Shown here: positions 50,151 to 62,588 of the stretch, one piece after another | Layout of the letters: the number at the start of each line of letters is the position of its first letter | How positions within the stretch are numbered: the stretch's first letter is position 1 | Assembly (NCBI GenBank): GCA_034008185.1 | Contig: CM067083.1 | Location: 124,514,337-124,578,336, forward strand | DNA: 64,000 nucleotides | Source: Gorsachius magnificus | Taxonomy: Eukaryota > Chordata > Aves > Pelecaniformes > Ardeidae | Reading direction: 5' to 3' | Program-made: the position numbers and the translations under genes | The notes under the pieces: generated by a model | Database searches by the model: none | What the model was told of the DNA's origin: nothing | Seen by the model: the letters and a program-made list of their open reading frames with translations, nothing else

Positions 50151-53100
50151 TGAAATAACTACAATTTTTTGGAAACTTTTGGCAGGGACCCGCAGGGTCC
50201 CAGCCCCCCCGCATCCCGCTTCCCGCCGAATCAGGGTCCTGGTGCAGGCCCTCAAGGCACAGTGCCATGAAACACCTGGAAAAGAGCAGCAGAGGGATGT
50301 GCCCCCCGCCCCAGCATCACTTGGGGGTTCACCCCCAAACCGTGGGTCACCCCCTTGTTCTCAGCCCCGGCTCGGGGTTTGCACCAGGGTTTGGACCGTG
50401 TCTCTGAGGAGGATGGGGTTTCACCATGGCTGATTTCCAGCTCAGCTCTAATTTGTGGCATTTTCGGGCAGTGCAAACGCTCCTTTTCTGTCCGGTTTCT
50501 CATCCGCCCCCCCCCAAGTTGCGGCCGGGCGAGAAAACCGGGTGTGCAGGAGCGAGACGGGGCATGGGGCTTTCCCCACTGCACCTGCAAGAATTAATAA
50601 ACACCCCCCACACACATACTTTTTAATGACCCAATTTCACTGGAAAATGGAGCTATTTGCTGATATTTTAATTCTATAGAGAGTGACTGGATTTGGCTGC
50701 TGCAAATTTGTCGGCGGGGAGGTTTCAGACCATCCCACATTTTGTTGCCACTCCTGTTAAACTCCGCCTGGCCATGTTTCCAAACTAAAATACAAATTTC
50801 ATGAGGTCTGCGGGGTCTGCAGTCGAGCTGCTGGACATATCTGTGTCCTGAATAAGCCCTTAGTCCTGATGGGGCTGGGAAGGACCAGCAAGAGGCGACT
50901 GGGACCATCTCCATCCCAGCAGTAAGGGCTGTTATGGTCCCCTGGTGAGGAAGCACTCCAGATGTCCACCCTGGTTGCACTTGCATTAGGAACTGCAATC
51001 AACTAAAAACCCACCGTGGTCCCACACGTCACCCTGGGACATCCCAGACCCAGGGTTGCAACTGGGTGCTGGCCCTGAGGACCGGAGCATCCTGGTCCCC
51101 CAGCATTAATCAGCAAGGCTGGGGGAGATTTCCCCCCCTGGCCAACCTTTACGCGGCCATTGCACCCCCTCGATATTGGTTTTAATAACAGTCAGCGCTC
51201 CTGGTATGAAACAAACCCCACAGCATCAGTCTGAAATATCTCCTTGCATCTTAAAGACAAGGAGACAGACCCAGGGATGCGGTATCAGCCCCAAATCCTG
51301 GCTCCACATGGAGATGCTACAGGGAGGATGAGCCCGGTGGGATGTTGGGTACCACCCCATCGCCTTCCCAGCCATGCCTGGCTGGCAGGGAGGGGTTTAA
51401 TTGCCTTCAGTGAATTTTTATTCCATTATTATCACGGCAGCATCCTTCAGCTGCTGTGATGTCCCGCAGCAAGGAGCCCGTGGCTCATCCCTCCTCCTCT
51501 TCCCTTCCAGCCGCCCATCTGCTCGCTGCATTTCTGTATTTTATCCTGGAAAAAAGTAATTTTCTTATTAACTTTTCTGCCCAGGCAGGCTTTTGTAGCC
51601 CTGTAGCACATCCACCCTGAGCTGCCTCTTTCCCCAGCCCTCACAGGGGGACCACTCCATCCTTCCCACCCCTCGCCCAGCAGCACCCAGAAACCCGCTC
51701 CTGCCATCAGGGCTAATTGTTATATTTACATTTGGGTTAAAAAAAATAATTAAGCATCAAGAGGACTGGTGGTATGGTCGGTCTGTCCTTCCCCACCTGC
51801 ACGGCATCCAGCACCAGATCCCCTTCGCTCCTGCAAAGGCATTGTCCCACGTGTCGGGGCGTTGGGGAGGGGGGGGAATATTTTAGTGGAGCAATCTAAA
51901 TAAATAAAGATAAAATAAATCAAAGCCCTGAATGTTAAACATCAGGCCTGCTGGGATAGTTTGGACTCTATTAAAAAGCGCCGCACATTCCTCCGGTGAC
52001 TCAGAGGTTTTATGTACTAAAGACGACAGTGATGTAGCAGTTTTTCTTTCACAACGCGCTAAACACCGGGGTTTGGGGGTTATTTTTTGGTGCATTGTGG
52101 TTCAGCAGGTACCATGCTGGGAGGATGCTGGGACCCCCACTGGGAATGATGGGGGGGGCGGAGGGTGAGAGGTTGGTCGGCTGTGCAGGGCCGACGGGCA
52201 GCAGGAGAGATTTAGCTGCTGCTGAGCAAAGAAATCCCTTATCGTTGTTTTTTATTTTATTGATTGCTGAACCTGTTTCATTAAACTTCATGCTCTTTTT
52301 CCCCCGGCGCAAGCCCGGCCGGAGGCAGCGTGAACGTTTGGGGCTGCGCAAGGATGGATGCTTTGGGCTCAGCGCCATCCTCCGCGCTGGGATGGGACCA
52401 TCGGCACCTCAAAACCCAAATCCTGCCCCAAATTCCCCTGAGGCATCTGTGCTGGCTGGTGTTTCTGGGTTGTTATTGGCTCCATCTCAGCGCCTATAGA
52501 CGTTGCAGTGTCTAGAAGCAATGGCAATCTCCTAGGGAAGCTGATTGCTAATTACCTGCCCTCCCGGGGAAAGCTGCTCCATCGCAGCCAAATGTCACCC
52601 ATCAACAGCCGGGGGGGACACACAGGGGGTCTGGGTACCGGCAGGGTTGAAGCTGCATCCTCATCCCGTGTCCAGCAGAGGATGGCATGGGGTGGGGATG
52701 CAAGAAAAGAGAGAAAAAAGATCCAATTAGGGTGAAAACTCATTTGTCCGCCCTGCAGCAACACGGGTGTCAGAGGTGGCTGCGGGGACTTTCCGACCAC
52801 CTGATGGATGTTGTGGGGGGCAAATGGCCGCTTTTCTCCCCCGAATTAGCCGCCGATGGGAAATGAGTCACCGGTTTCAATCTGGTTTCTTGCCAGCCCG
52901 TCCCCGCCACCATCCATCAGACGGGGCTGAGCTGAGCAGATTTTTTTCCCCAGGGAAGATTTTTTTTCGTGGGAAGGAGGAGACGGGGGGTACCGTGGCC
53001 CCAAAGCACGAAGCGAATAGATGGTTTGAACATCATCCTTCCCGTCTTTCAAGTGCTGGCCCCAGGGGTTGGACATAAATATAACAACCGTGGGCTCACG

Positions 53101-54679
53101 GCATCGTTGCTCCTGGATGCTTTGGGAGGCAGAGAGCCTCAGCCAGCAATTTTTTGGCTGCTATTTGAACCCCTGAACCCCCATACATGTACATGGATGT
53201 GCCCGTGCTCCCCACACCATGGGTTAAAATCTTTCTCCTACTAAACTCTTTCTCTGCCCTGAAGTATTTTTAGGGAAAAACTCAATGGTTTTTCCCCCCA
53301 AAATCAGCCTATGGTGCTAATGAGGCGATTTTCCCACCCCACATTGGGCTCAAGCCCATCTCCTGCTGGACCACCCGCTCTCGGTGCAGAGGGGACATCC
53401 AAGGGATGATACACCATATGTTGGAGCAGATTTGGGATCAGATCTACCACTTTCCCCCTTCATTTGAACAAAAAACCTGCTCCACAGCCTCTGACCATCC
53501 CCATAGCCTCCCCGTCCCTGCGCTGCTCCTCGGAGCCGAGCATCCCATGCAATGCTCCAGATGTGGCTCCATGGGTGATGAATAGAGAGGGGTGACGGCT
53601 TCAGGCACTTCTGAAATTCAGATATCCCTCCGGCTTTCAGGCACCATCATCTTGACGGCCTTAATTCATCAGTAAGAGGTAATTTGTGAAAGGATGGGTG
53701 ATCTTCAGCAAAGTCTCATTGCTCCCCGCTCCAGCACTAATAAGCGGCTGCAGAAGGGTTTGAGCGACAGCTAAATGAGCGCAATCGGGCTTTCAATAAA
53801 ACTGCAATTTCTAGCGAGATGACACAAATACTTGGCGGGGCCCCGCCAAGCCCCCACCGCTCGCTGAGGCTGAGCACCAAGCAGCAGAGCTCTTGTGTCG
53901 CTGGCAATATCTCCCACTGGTTTTCTTTCTTGAGGAACCTATTCATGGTTCTGCTTGGAGAAGACTGTAGACTGTTGGCCGGTCGTTCTCTGCTTTGTGG
54001 GTTCACGCCGAGGTGGGTATGTAGTGATGGTGGTGGCAGCTGACACCTGTGTGTCCCATGGGAGAACAGAGCTGAGGAGGGAAGAGCCATGGGGACGTTT
54101 GGGGATGGTGTGTCCCAGCATGGGGTGACCAGGAGGATGGTCTGGGATGCTGGCACAAAGAGCTTTTGGGGCAAAAATCTCCCTGAATGGCAAATTTGGA
54201 GATGTTTGAAGAAAAGACATCCCCCATCTTTATTCTTTGTAGAGGGTCGATGCGACAGCACCCCCAAAACCAACACTGGAGGAAGGTGGAGGGGTCCAGG
54301 TCCATCTGGCAAGCAAAGCGGGTGGCAGTGGAGGGTTTCTGATCTGATCAGGGCAGTGTGGTCCCACAAATCAATTCAAAAAACACCAGGATGGATGCTC
54401 TTCATCACCTTGCTGTGGGCCAGAGATGCTCCCCAGCTACTGCCACTCTCTGAGAGCCACCCCATCCCCACGGGGACTGGCTCAGGGATGGAGACAGAGA
54501 TGAAGATGGAGATGGAGATGATGAAGATGGAGACAGAGATGGGTAGAGATGGCCACGTCCTATGACTCCTGGGGTCACTCCAGGGGGTGTGTGAAATACT
54601 CCCACCTTATAATTTTTAGTAAAGATCCTCATGGCCCATTTTGGGTCCCTGCTACCTTTCACTCCCCTTGGGTCAGAAA
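50151..54679. other. Intergenic between the kinase and PNOC (left part)
   Basis: GC-rich unique sequence without young CR1 copies. 53610-53830 looks like a possible conserved regulatory element (TTAATTCATCAGTAAGAGG, TAAATGAGCGCAATCGGGC). No coding exon is supported. Confidence 0.55.
54490..54545. repeat. (GAGATG)n-like simple repeat
   Basis: Imperfect hexamers GAGATG, GAAGATG and GAGACA are repeated across about 55 bp. Confidence 0.85.
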
Positions 54680-54850
54680 GTCACAGGAAGGTGGGATGGG
54701 ACCTCCAGAGGTCTCTGGTCCCAACCCTGCTCAAAGCAGGGCCAGCCTCCAAGTAGGACATACTGCTCAGCACCCATCCAGATGTACTTCCAGCATCTCC
54801 AAGGATGAAACCTTGAGGTTATGCAGAGATGAGCACCCACATCCCTTGGG
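54680..54850 (-). mobile_element. Old CR1 3' fragment
   Basis: GTCACAGGAAGGTGGGATGG and CCAACCCTGCTCAAAGCAGG are a decayed antisense CR1 end, one of the few repeats right of 50 kb. Confidence 0.65.
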
Positions 54851-56084
54851 CCTTGGGGGTAAAATCTCCCTTTCCGAATGCAAAATGGAGTTTCTGTGTC
54901 CAAATTTGCCCTTCCCGGCAGCAGGGCTGAAGGGCACCAAGCAGAAATTATGATCTCCTCAGATGTTGCCTCAAGCTGAATTGCTCTAGTGCCTCTTCCC
55001 TTATAGTAATTCCATCTTTCCTGCTGGATGCAAAGCCCAGGAAGGGATTTCTCTCCCCTCCCTTTCATGCTTTTTTCCGTTAACGCTTCTCCCAAATCCC
55101 TCAGCTCGTTCGTTCTTGACCTCAGACTCATTTCAGCCAAGTCCTGCTGGAGGCCCAGCAGTAAAGCCATTATTGCCCACGTTACGGTGGAGACCAGGCA
55201 GAGGATTACGTGTTGCTTTGCTCGGGAAGAGCCGCATCCACATGGGAGGATGCTTTCTGCCCCATTGCGTCCCCTGCTGCCCATCAGACCCCTTCCCAAG
55301 CTCATCCAACTCACCAAAGTGCTGGAAAGCTAACCCAAGCGAAAAGCAGATCATTTTCCCACCTGGTGGATGAATCAGCTCCAGCCTGGTTGCAATATTA
55401 CCCGCAACACCCATCGCCTGGACAGCGATGGAGTGGGAGGGTACCCCCCCCCCCCCCCACGCACCTCGTCCCCATGGCTTAGCAAAGAGCTGCTTCCCCC
55501 CTCCTTGCATTTAAATTTGGGGTTCACTGCCTGCCCGCACCCCTGCTCCGAGCATCTGCCTCCCACTCGGTGCAGGCAGGTCTCCAGGCAACCCTCGGCA
55601 TCCTCAGCAGGGCTTCCAGCGGTCCCCACGTCTGGCCCAGAGCCAGCCGCCTCTGTTAAGGTTTATCGACAGGGAAGGATGCAAATGGGCTCCCATCGTA
55701 CCCGGCAAGTCCTCGCCTGCCGCCCAGCAGGACCCGACCGGCTGCGGTGTTTGGTGGCCATGCAAGCCCCAGCTTGGCGAGGGGATGGAGTGTGCTGGCC
55801 CCATTCCCCTGCCTGGCCCTGAGCTGCTTGTAGGGGCACAGAAAGAGCTTGAGCCTTCATCATGCTCATCCTCACCCCGCCAGGGCAGAGCTCAAAGCCC
55901 CTTGTCATTGCGGATGGGAGGAAACCAGCAGCACCAGTCTGTACCCCGCCGTTGGCATTTACCAACCCCAAACTGGGGGCTATGAAGCCCTTCAAACTGC
56001 TGCTTCATCCCATTAAAGCATCTCACCCGAGGCTGCCCGTGAGCAGGATGCGGCCCCGGCACTGAGCACCCGATTCTTGAAAAG

Positions 56085-56130
56085 CTCCTGGACTCTACGA
56101 TCTTAAAGTTCTTTTCCAACCAAATGATGC
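56085..56130 (+). mobile_element. Very old CR1 3'-end remnant
   Basis: CTACGATCTTAAAGTTCTTT followed by TCCAACCAAATGATGC resembles a decayed + strand CR1 terminus. Confidence 0.45.
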
Positions 56131-57183
56131 TAAAATCACCTCCTGGGTGCTGGTACCCGAGCAAGGCCGGGAGAGGAGGTGATGCTCAGGGGGATATTTT
56201 TCCTGATGAAGGGGACGGCTGCCCCATACATGCCCAGAGTTAATTAGGAAAATAATCAGGCAGCATCCGAAAGCGAACGTGGGACACATCACACAGGCTT
56301 GGGTATGTCCTCGGCCCCTCCGACTGCGACATTTAAGGGATCCATGAGACCAGAGAAACAGCCCAACTTCCCAGCTCCCGAGTTTTCCAGCTCCTGCGTC
56401 CTCCAGGCAGCTTTTCGAATCCTCTCCATGTTTCCCTTGCGCCAGATCCCATCTGCTTTATGTCCTCTTTCTGAAAAGGATCGTTGCTTTTGGCTGCTAA
56501 TTGCCTGTACTTCGAATCCTCCCGCTCTGCCTCGCCAGGGATGCTCTTCCCCCCACCCTGAGCCACGGAGGAGAGCGCTCGGTCAGACCCAACAGAAATG
56601 CCCAAAAAAACTTAAAAAAAAAGCATCTGTATTTTTTATCCTAATTTTACAAGGGGTGAATCATCCCCAGATCCCAAACCCCTTCCCTCCCCAGTACTGC
56701 TGATGGGGGTTTAGCTGCTGGTACCCACACAGACCTGGAAAAACCTGGAAATACTGCAAAAATGGGTTCTTCTCCTGCCTAGCGTGCTGCCTTTGGGCAC
56801 CTTGGCTGTCAATCATCCCCCTCCCTACCTTTCTGTCAATTAGCAAGACCATAAACGACGTCACCCCGATGTCATTTGCTGCCTCCTGCTCCTGCCAGCT
56901 CAACAGCATCATCAGCACCGGCTCAAACAAGGGGCCGGGGAGGCAACCCCCTTTGGCCAGGTTAGGGGAGAAAAGGCTCCAGCACTTCAATAAACACCAA
57001 GAAATGGGTATTTTGGGAGGCCCTGGGGTGAACGGCAGCCCTGAGAGCTTGTAAAATTGCCCCAGGAGGGGACAAAAGAAGCAGGAAGCCCTTCCCGCTC
57101 CGGCTCAGCTGCTGCTTGGCTTTGCATAAGAGCCAGGGAATACGTCCTTAATGAAAAACCGAGTGGTTAAGGAAAGACTGAAG

Positions 57184-57268
57184 CTATATATATATCAAAA
57201 AAAAATTAAAAAAAATAAAAGATAAATATAAAATGTATATATTTGATTTTATTTATTTTTTAAAAATC
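57184..57268. repeat. AT-rich block
   Basis: About 85 bp of almost pure A and T, starting with TATATATATAT, sit inside otherwise GC-rich DNA upstream of PNOC. Confidence 0.85.
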
Positions 57269-58587
57269 GGCTTCCCTTCCTCCAGCACTTGCCTGGGCAC
57301 ATGATGGGGAACCGCTTCACGCCAGGCTGCCCATGGGTCCTGCATGGCTTGGCTCACCAGCCCTAATTTCCCCCAACCCACCCAAACCCCAGGCTCGCAT
57401 CTTGCCCCCAAGCACCAGGCAGGTCCCCTCCAATCACTCCTACATCACCATTTCACCACTTTGGGGCATTTTCATCCATTTCGAGGTTTTTTTTACGCCC
57501 ACCCAAGCGCCAGCGCATCCGAGGTCTCGCCCAGGGGCGTTAAACGCAACGGTTTAACAGCCGGAGTCGAACCAAAAAGCGTGCCGAGGCGTTTTGCTCC
57601 GATCTCCAACCCTTCCTAGGGAGTCATTACAAAAAAATTACCAAGATAGGATTGCAGCACCGTGGCAGATTTTATTATTTAATTGCCAAGGTGGGGCAGG
57701 GAGGGGTGCTTGGCTCCGCGCTGGCGCGGGTGAGCGTTACGGCTGGAGGTCACCTAAATGGGGAGAAAAATGGGGTGGTGCTGGTTTGCAAGGAGAAACC
57801 GTTGAAGGTTGAGACCGGTTTGGCCTTTCCAAACCAAAAGCAGCATCCATCCCCGATGCCGGAGCGGCCAAATCCAGCTCCCCCTGCTTCGCAAGGTCCC
57901 GGCACGCGGCTGCGTCTGGCTCGCCGGGCGTTTCCATCATCCGTGAAATGTAAAGTTGGAATTTTCTGCTCACCCCACCCCCCCCCCGCCTCACCCCCCG
58001 CCATCATCTGCTGAGCCCGAAATCAATTATTCCCACCCGCACGCTTGCCACTGATGCGCGACGCGCTCGGTAGCGGCGTGGCGTTGCCGCAGCCGTGCTG
58101 GAAAGGGTTGGTAAGGGGGTTGGGGACCCCCCCCTTCACCTCTTCCTGGGGTCTGGGGAGGGGGAAGAGCCTCCCCAAAAGAGCTGGGGGCTGCCCCCAG
58201 GAGTGTGGGGGTGATTTCGGGGCTCACCCAGCTGCTGGTGCCTTTGGGTCCCTGTAGCCCCCCCGCCCCACTCCGGACCAGGGCCAGCGAGCAGCGGCTT
58301 CACACCCCGGGGGCTCCATCCCAACCCCACCACCCTCAGGACGCTGGGACACCCCACGCCTTTGGCTAACCACGAGGCCGGCATCCCTCGCCTCTTTCGG
58401 GGTTGGCCCCCTAGATTTGGGGAGGAGGAGGAAAGGGATGAAGGATGCAGGAGAAGGGGGGGGGGAGGCTGCACATCCCTGGTCCCCAGCTGCTGGCTGC
58501 GCATCCCTCCGCCGGCAGCCCCCGGGGGTGGGCTCAGCGACGCACGTGTTCGGGGAGGGAGGTGTGGGGATGCGTGTGTACACCGTC

Positions 58588-58595
58588 TATATATA
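58588..58595 (+). promoter_or_regulatory. PNOC TATA box
   Basis: TATATATA lies about 30 bp upstream of the inferred transcription start and 67 bp upstream of a good splice donor. An E-box CACGTG occurs at 58543-58548. A TATA-driven, regulated promoter suits a neuropeptide gene. Confidence 0.6.
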
Positions 58596-58618
58596 CCACC
58601 GTGGCACAGGCGCTGGAG

Positions 58619-58662
58619 GAGTCACAGATCAGAGGAGCCGGCAGCCGACAGCACACCCGCAG
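58619..58662 (+). other. PNOC: PNOC non-coding first exon (5' UTR), inferred
   Basis: The start near 58619 is inferred from the TATA box. The end at CGCAG|GTAGGA (58662/58663) is a good donor. There is no ATG in the segment. A short untranslated first exon before the exon with the start codon fits the organisation of the PNOC gene in mammals. Confidence 0.55.
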
Positions 58663-61600
58663 GTAGGAAATCCGCTCTAATTTTCCATCCTGGGGGGGCT
58701 TGGCTGGGGCTTTTTTTTTATTCCGAGAACGGTCCGTCCGGTTTCGATTCACAGAGAGATATTCCCCTCCCTGCTAAGGGTTAAATCAAATATCTTCCCG
58801 GAGGGACAAATCCATCCTCTCTATCCCAAGAAAGGAAAAGTTTCGGCTTCACCATCCAGCCCCAAAAATCAACCGGAGCGGAGCCGGAGGGATGCAACAG
58901 GAGTCGGCGTGCGGGCCGCCTGCCCGAAGCCGGGGGGAAGCCCACGGGGTGATGGTGGGTTCCTCCAGCATGGGTAGGATTTTTTAAGGAATTTTTTGGG
59001 GAGCTGCTGCACCACAACTTTCCCCATTCAGTATTTCTGCCCCTTTTTCTTCTAGCCAGGACTTCGCTGGGGCCACCTCAGGATGTTCCTGGAGATGCCC
59101 GGCTTGCGAGCAATCCTTTTTTTTTTTTCCTCTGAAAAAGCACAAAAAGGAGGAAAATGGGGGATTTTTTTGTTGCTTCGATTTTTTTTAAACCCCCTCC
59201 CTAAAAGCAGGAATGAATGGCTGAGAGGTAGGGATGCGGGGAGAAATGTTCTTCCCCAGCTTTTTTACCTCAAACCAGCCTTTCTCAGCCTCTCGAGCCC
59301 ACATCTGTGTTTATAGTCGCGCCACGGCATCTAATTTCGGCCAATTATGGCCAATTACCTGATTGAGGGGGACCGACAAAAGGAAACGCTTATTTTTCTG
59401 GCGAGCACCAGGCATCTGTAGCCAAACTCCCCCCTCCCCAAATCCCTCCAATTCTCCCTAAAATCCCCCCAAAAGCTGCTGGCACAAAGCCGTGCGGCGG
59501 CGCCAGGGTTTGGGGGAGCTGGGGAAGTGTTTTAGCCGGTGCCAGTGGGGGACACTGTTGGACAATATTGCGCTTTTTCGACTGGAAAAAGCTTTGACTC
59601 CTTCAATGCTGGCTCCCAGCGGGGCCAGATCCTGCCCCGTGGCATCGCTCTTGCCCTCTGGATCAGGCCTGGGCTTTGGGCTGTGTGGGAATTAGCAGGG
59701 AAAAAATGAATTGGGGCTGGTTGAGCTCCGGGTGTGGGATGCGGGGAGCTCCTAAATGTGCTCCCCACGTGGCGGGATGGATCCTGACCTGGGAAAGCGA
59801 GCGCAATCGCTGCCTTTAAACCCCTGCGAAGGTGTTTGGGGAAAGACGGCGATCCCGCTGCCGGGAAAATCCCCGCCGTCTGCATCTCCCGGGGGAAGAG
59901 GGGATGGAGCATCCCTGGGGAGAGAGGGGGAGCGTCTCCCCAAGGCTGCCCGCGAGCTCCCAACCCAAACCGCTGCAAATCGAGTGAATAAAACCCATCG
60001 CAGCAAGCACCTGCTTCCCCTTCCACCTCTTCTCCTCCGGTGCCTCCCATCCCACAAGCTCCGCTCCATCCTTCCCGCTGCCCCTCAAATCAGCCCTTTT
60101 ATATGGCTGCATCTCCCACATCATCCCAGCCGGAGCAATAAATAAAAGCTGCTTCTCCTGACGGATAACCAGATCCCACCGTTATCTGAGCCGCAGGCTG
60201 GATTTCTAGAAAAACCTCTTTTTTTTTCTTTTTTTTCCCCCCAAATATCCATGAGGGTAATTCAACTGGCTTGAAAACTCCTGAGGATGTACCCTTGGGG
60301 CAACGGGGAGCAGGGGGTCCCAAAGCTGTTTTGTGGGATGGGGTGGCCGTATCCCGTCACCCCCTTGGGATGGATAGGTTTGGGTTTTGGGGAGGAAGAG
60401 GAAGGTTTGTGCCCAGGAGTAGCCCCGGTGTCCGAGGAGCTACAGGGGTGGCTGGGGCGTGATGCCGGGGCTGTCACATCCTTTGCCGAGGTGAGTGGCA
60501 TCCCTGGGCGTGACGGCAGCAGGGCTGGCTGGTGCATCCTTTGGGAAATAGGGCCCAGGTTTGGTTTTTCCAGAGGAAAAAAAGGAGAAAAAATAGCAAA
60601 GAGAGAAAAAAATACCAAAGAAAGAAAAAAGGGAAAAAATGGGAAAAATGGGAATGCAATGGTGAAAAAAAGGGAAAAAAGGGAAAAAATGGGAAAAATG
60701 GGGAGAAAGGCATCCCACTTTTTCTCGTGGGTCTATGGCTGTGAAACTCAGAAACGGGCTTCATGCCATCACCACCCCACAACCCTGCCCCCCCCCCACC
60801 CCAAACACCCAAGGGCAGAAGCAAAAATAAAATAAAAACCAAATCCACCGCGCTCGGTCCTTCCCTTTTAACGGCCGATGTCTTTGGGGGGGCCCTGGTG
60901 CACAAAGCGGGGGCTGTTTCCCGCGTTCCCAGCCCTGCCCCGGACGGTGATGCTGGCAGGGTACCGCATCCCACCCGCCCGATAGCATCTTCCAATTAAC
61001 CGGGAAGAAAAGCCGAGCCGTAATCTCGGAGCCTCCTCCGCAGGCAGATGTGACCTGCTTTTCCCAGGACGTTGGAACTGGTGTCCCTTGGGGACATGGG
61101 GACAGGGCTGGGGGAGTGGGTTGCAGCCCCCTCCCTGGCTCTGCTGAACCCTATTTTGGGGCTGAGTGGTTTTTTGGGGGGGGGTTGCCCTCTCCCGGGA
61201 GCTTTCTGCCAAGCCTCTGACTCACGCCGCCAGCCAGTTTTAATGAGACTTGACGAAGATTAAGCCTTAATTCCTGCTCCTTATCAGCTTCCCCTCCAGC
61301 AAATGACAACTGGGAGCCGCCAGGCTCTGTGTCACCACCCGGCTGGCGGGGACGAAAGGTGACCGTGACGCTGGTTGGGGACCCCGGCGGATGCTCTGCC
61401 TCTGTTGCAAGGAGCAGGGGGTGTCCCCCCACTTGGTGGGGTGGGAAATAAAGTGGGGATCCCCTGCCCAGCTGCTCAATACCCCCTCTCCCCCCAAAAA
61501 AGCGGCCTGAAATGCTGCTGGAGCAATACACGGGTTGCAAAGCCACCGTCACTGAGATCTTCCTCGCCTCTGAGCATCCTGGTACAGGGGTTTCTGGATG

Positions 61601-62451
61601 CTGCTCCAGCATGGAGGGACCTCGGTGCCACCAAGGGTAGCACCAACCTTCACGTCCCCATCCTGCTCCTCTCCGTCACCTCCATCTCATCCCCTCACTG
61701 TGTTACAAGCCTGACACCATGCAACACCGGGAGCCGCTCCCAGGGGCCATGGGGATGTCGGATCCCTTTTCCTGGCGGGATGAGGGCAAAGGGGGGGTCA
61801 GGAAGACCAAGCGTCCTGTTTGCTGATGGCCATGGGGATGCGTCAGCCTAAATCTCTGGGAGCTGGGAAAGAAGTGCAGGGCCTTGGTCATGTCACTTAA
61901 TCGCCGTCTGTCACCGATACCGACAGAGCCAGATGGGACACAGGGGGTTCTTTGGGAATTGGTTTTGCTGCTCCACACCGGCTGGGCTCAGATCCCAGTA
62001 ATCCCTGTCGGCAGCGATGGCTGAGCCCTCCCAAGATAGGGATGGGGGTGGCAGCACCCCAAAAATGGCCAGGAGGGGAAATGGGAGCAGATCATCCTCT
62101 CCCAGCTCTGGTGATGCTCGGGTAAGGAGTGTCCTGCTCAGGGGACAGCCAGGGACGTGCTGCCCTGCCACGTCCACCTGCTAAAATAAGCCCCAGCCGG
62201 GACTCGTGCCATGAGATAGCCTGGAAAAAATTAAGCCGGGACACGCCGGATCTGTTTTGGGGATGGGGAGGCAGCCGAGCTCCTTTCCCGAAAGGATAAT
62301 TTTGGCAGGGAGATTGGGAACGTGCATGTTGGGAGGGGGTGGGGGAGTGAGGGAGGATGGGCTGAGAACGGGCACATTTCAGTGCAGGTGCGGGGCTCGG
62401 TGGTGCCGGTGCCATCCCGGCTTGACGGGTTTTGTCTCTGCCGTGCCGCAG
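58663..62451 (+). other. PNOC: PNOC first intron (inferred)
   Basis: The intron is about 3.8 kb, from GTAGGA to CCGTGCCGCAG. It is GC-rich and contains a 10-bp tandem GGCCAATTA(T/C) at 59339-59358, a purine-rich simple repeat at 60574-60712 and a possible conserved element near 61205-61290. I see no CR1 and no credible exon. Confidence 0.55.
60574..60712. repeat. Purine-rich simple repeat (GGGAAAAA units)
   Basis: The + strand carries repeated GGGAAAAAATGGGAAAAATG units with very few pyrimidines over about 140 bp in the inferred PNOC intron 1. Confidence 0.85.
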
Positions 62452-62588
62452 CCGCTGCCGGTGCCGCCATGAGGGCTGTGTTCTGGGACCTGCTGCTGCT
62501 CTGCCTCTTCGCCCGGGCGCGGGGCGATTGCCGGGGGGACTGCCTGCGCTGCGACCGCCACCTCTACCGGGACAGCTTTGACGTCCTC
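62452..62588 (+). CDS. PNOC: PNOC first coding exon (prepronociceptin signal peptide and N-terminus)
   Basis: The exon follows the acceptor GTGCCGCAG. The start ATG is at 62469-62471 in a strong context (GCCGCCATG), and 40 codons run to a GTAAGT donor at 62589 (phase 0). The peptide begins MRAVFWDLLLLCLFARARG, a signal peptide, followed by DCRGDCLRC, the first three of the conserved cysteines of the prepro-opioid family, and ends DSFDVL. The human protein has the same layout (C-x3-C-x2-C, then DSFDLE). Prepronociceptin is the secreted precursor of nociceptin/orphanin FQ, ligand of the NOP receptor. The exon with the nociceptin peptide is outside the window. The gene is tandem with ELP3 in the same order and orientation as in human. 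Confidence 0.93.

Larger units (their letters stand above)
54851..58540. other. Intergenic upstream of PNOC (right part)
   Basis: GC-rich, with a 14-C run near 55446-55459 and the AT-rich block at 57184. No gene seen. Confidence 0.55.

Noticed and set aside
49520..50433. ORFs of 212 and 185 codons on + across the CpG island
   Set aside because: Basic, Ala/Arg/Pro-rich translations of promoter DNA with no domain or splice support.
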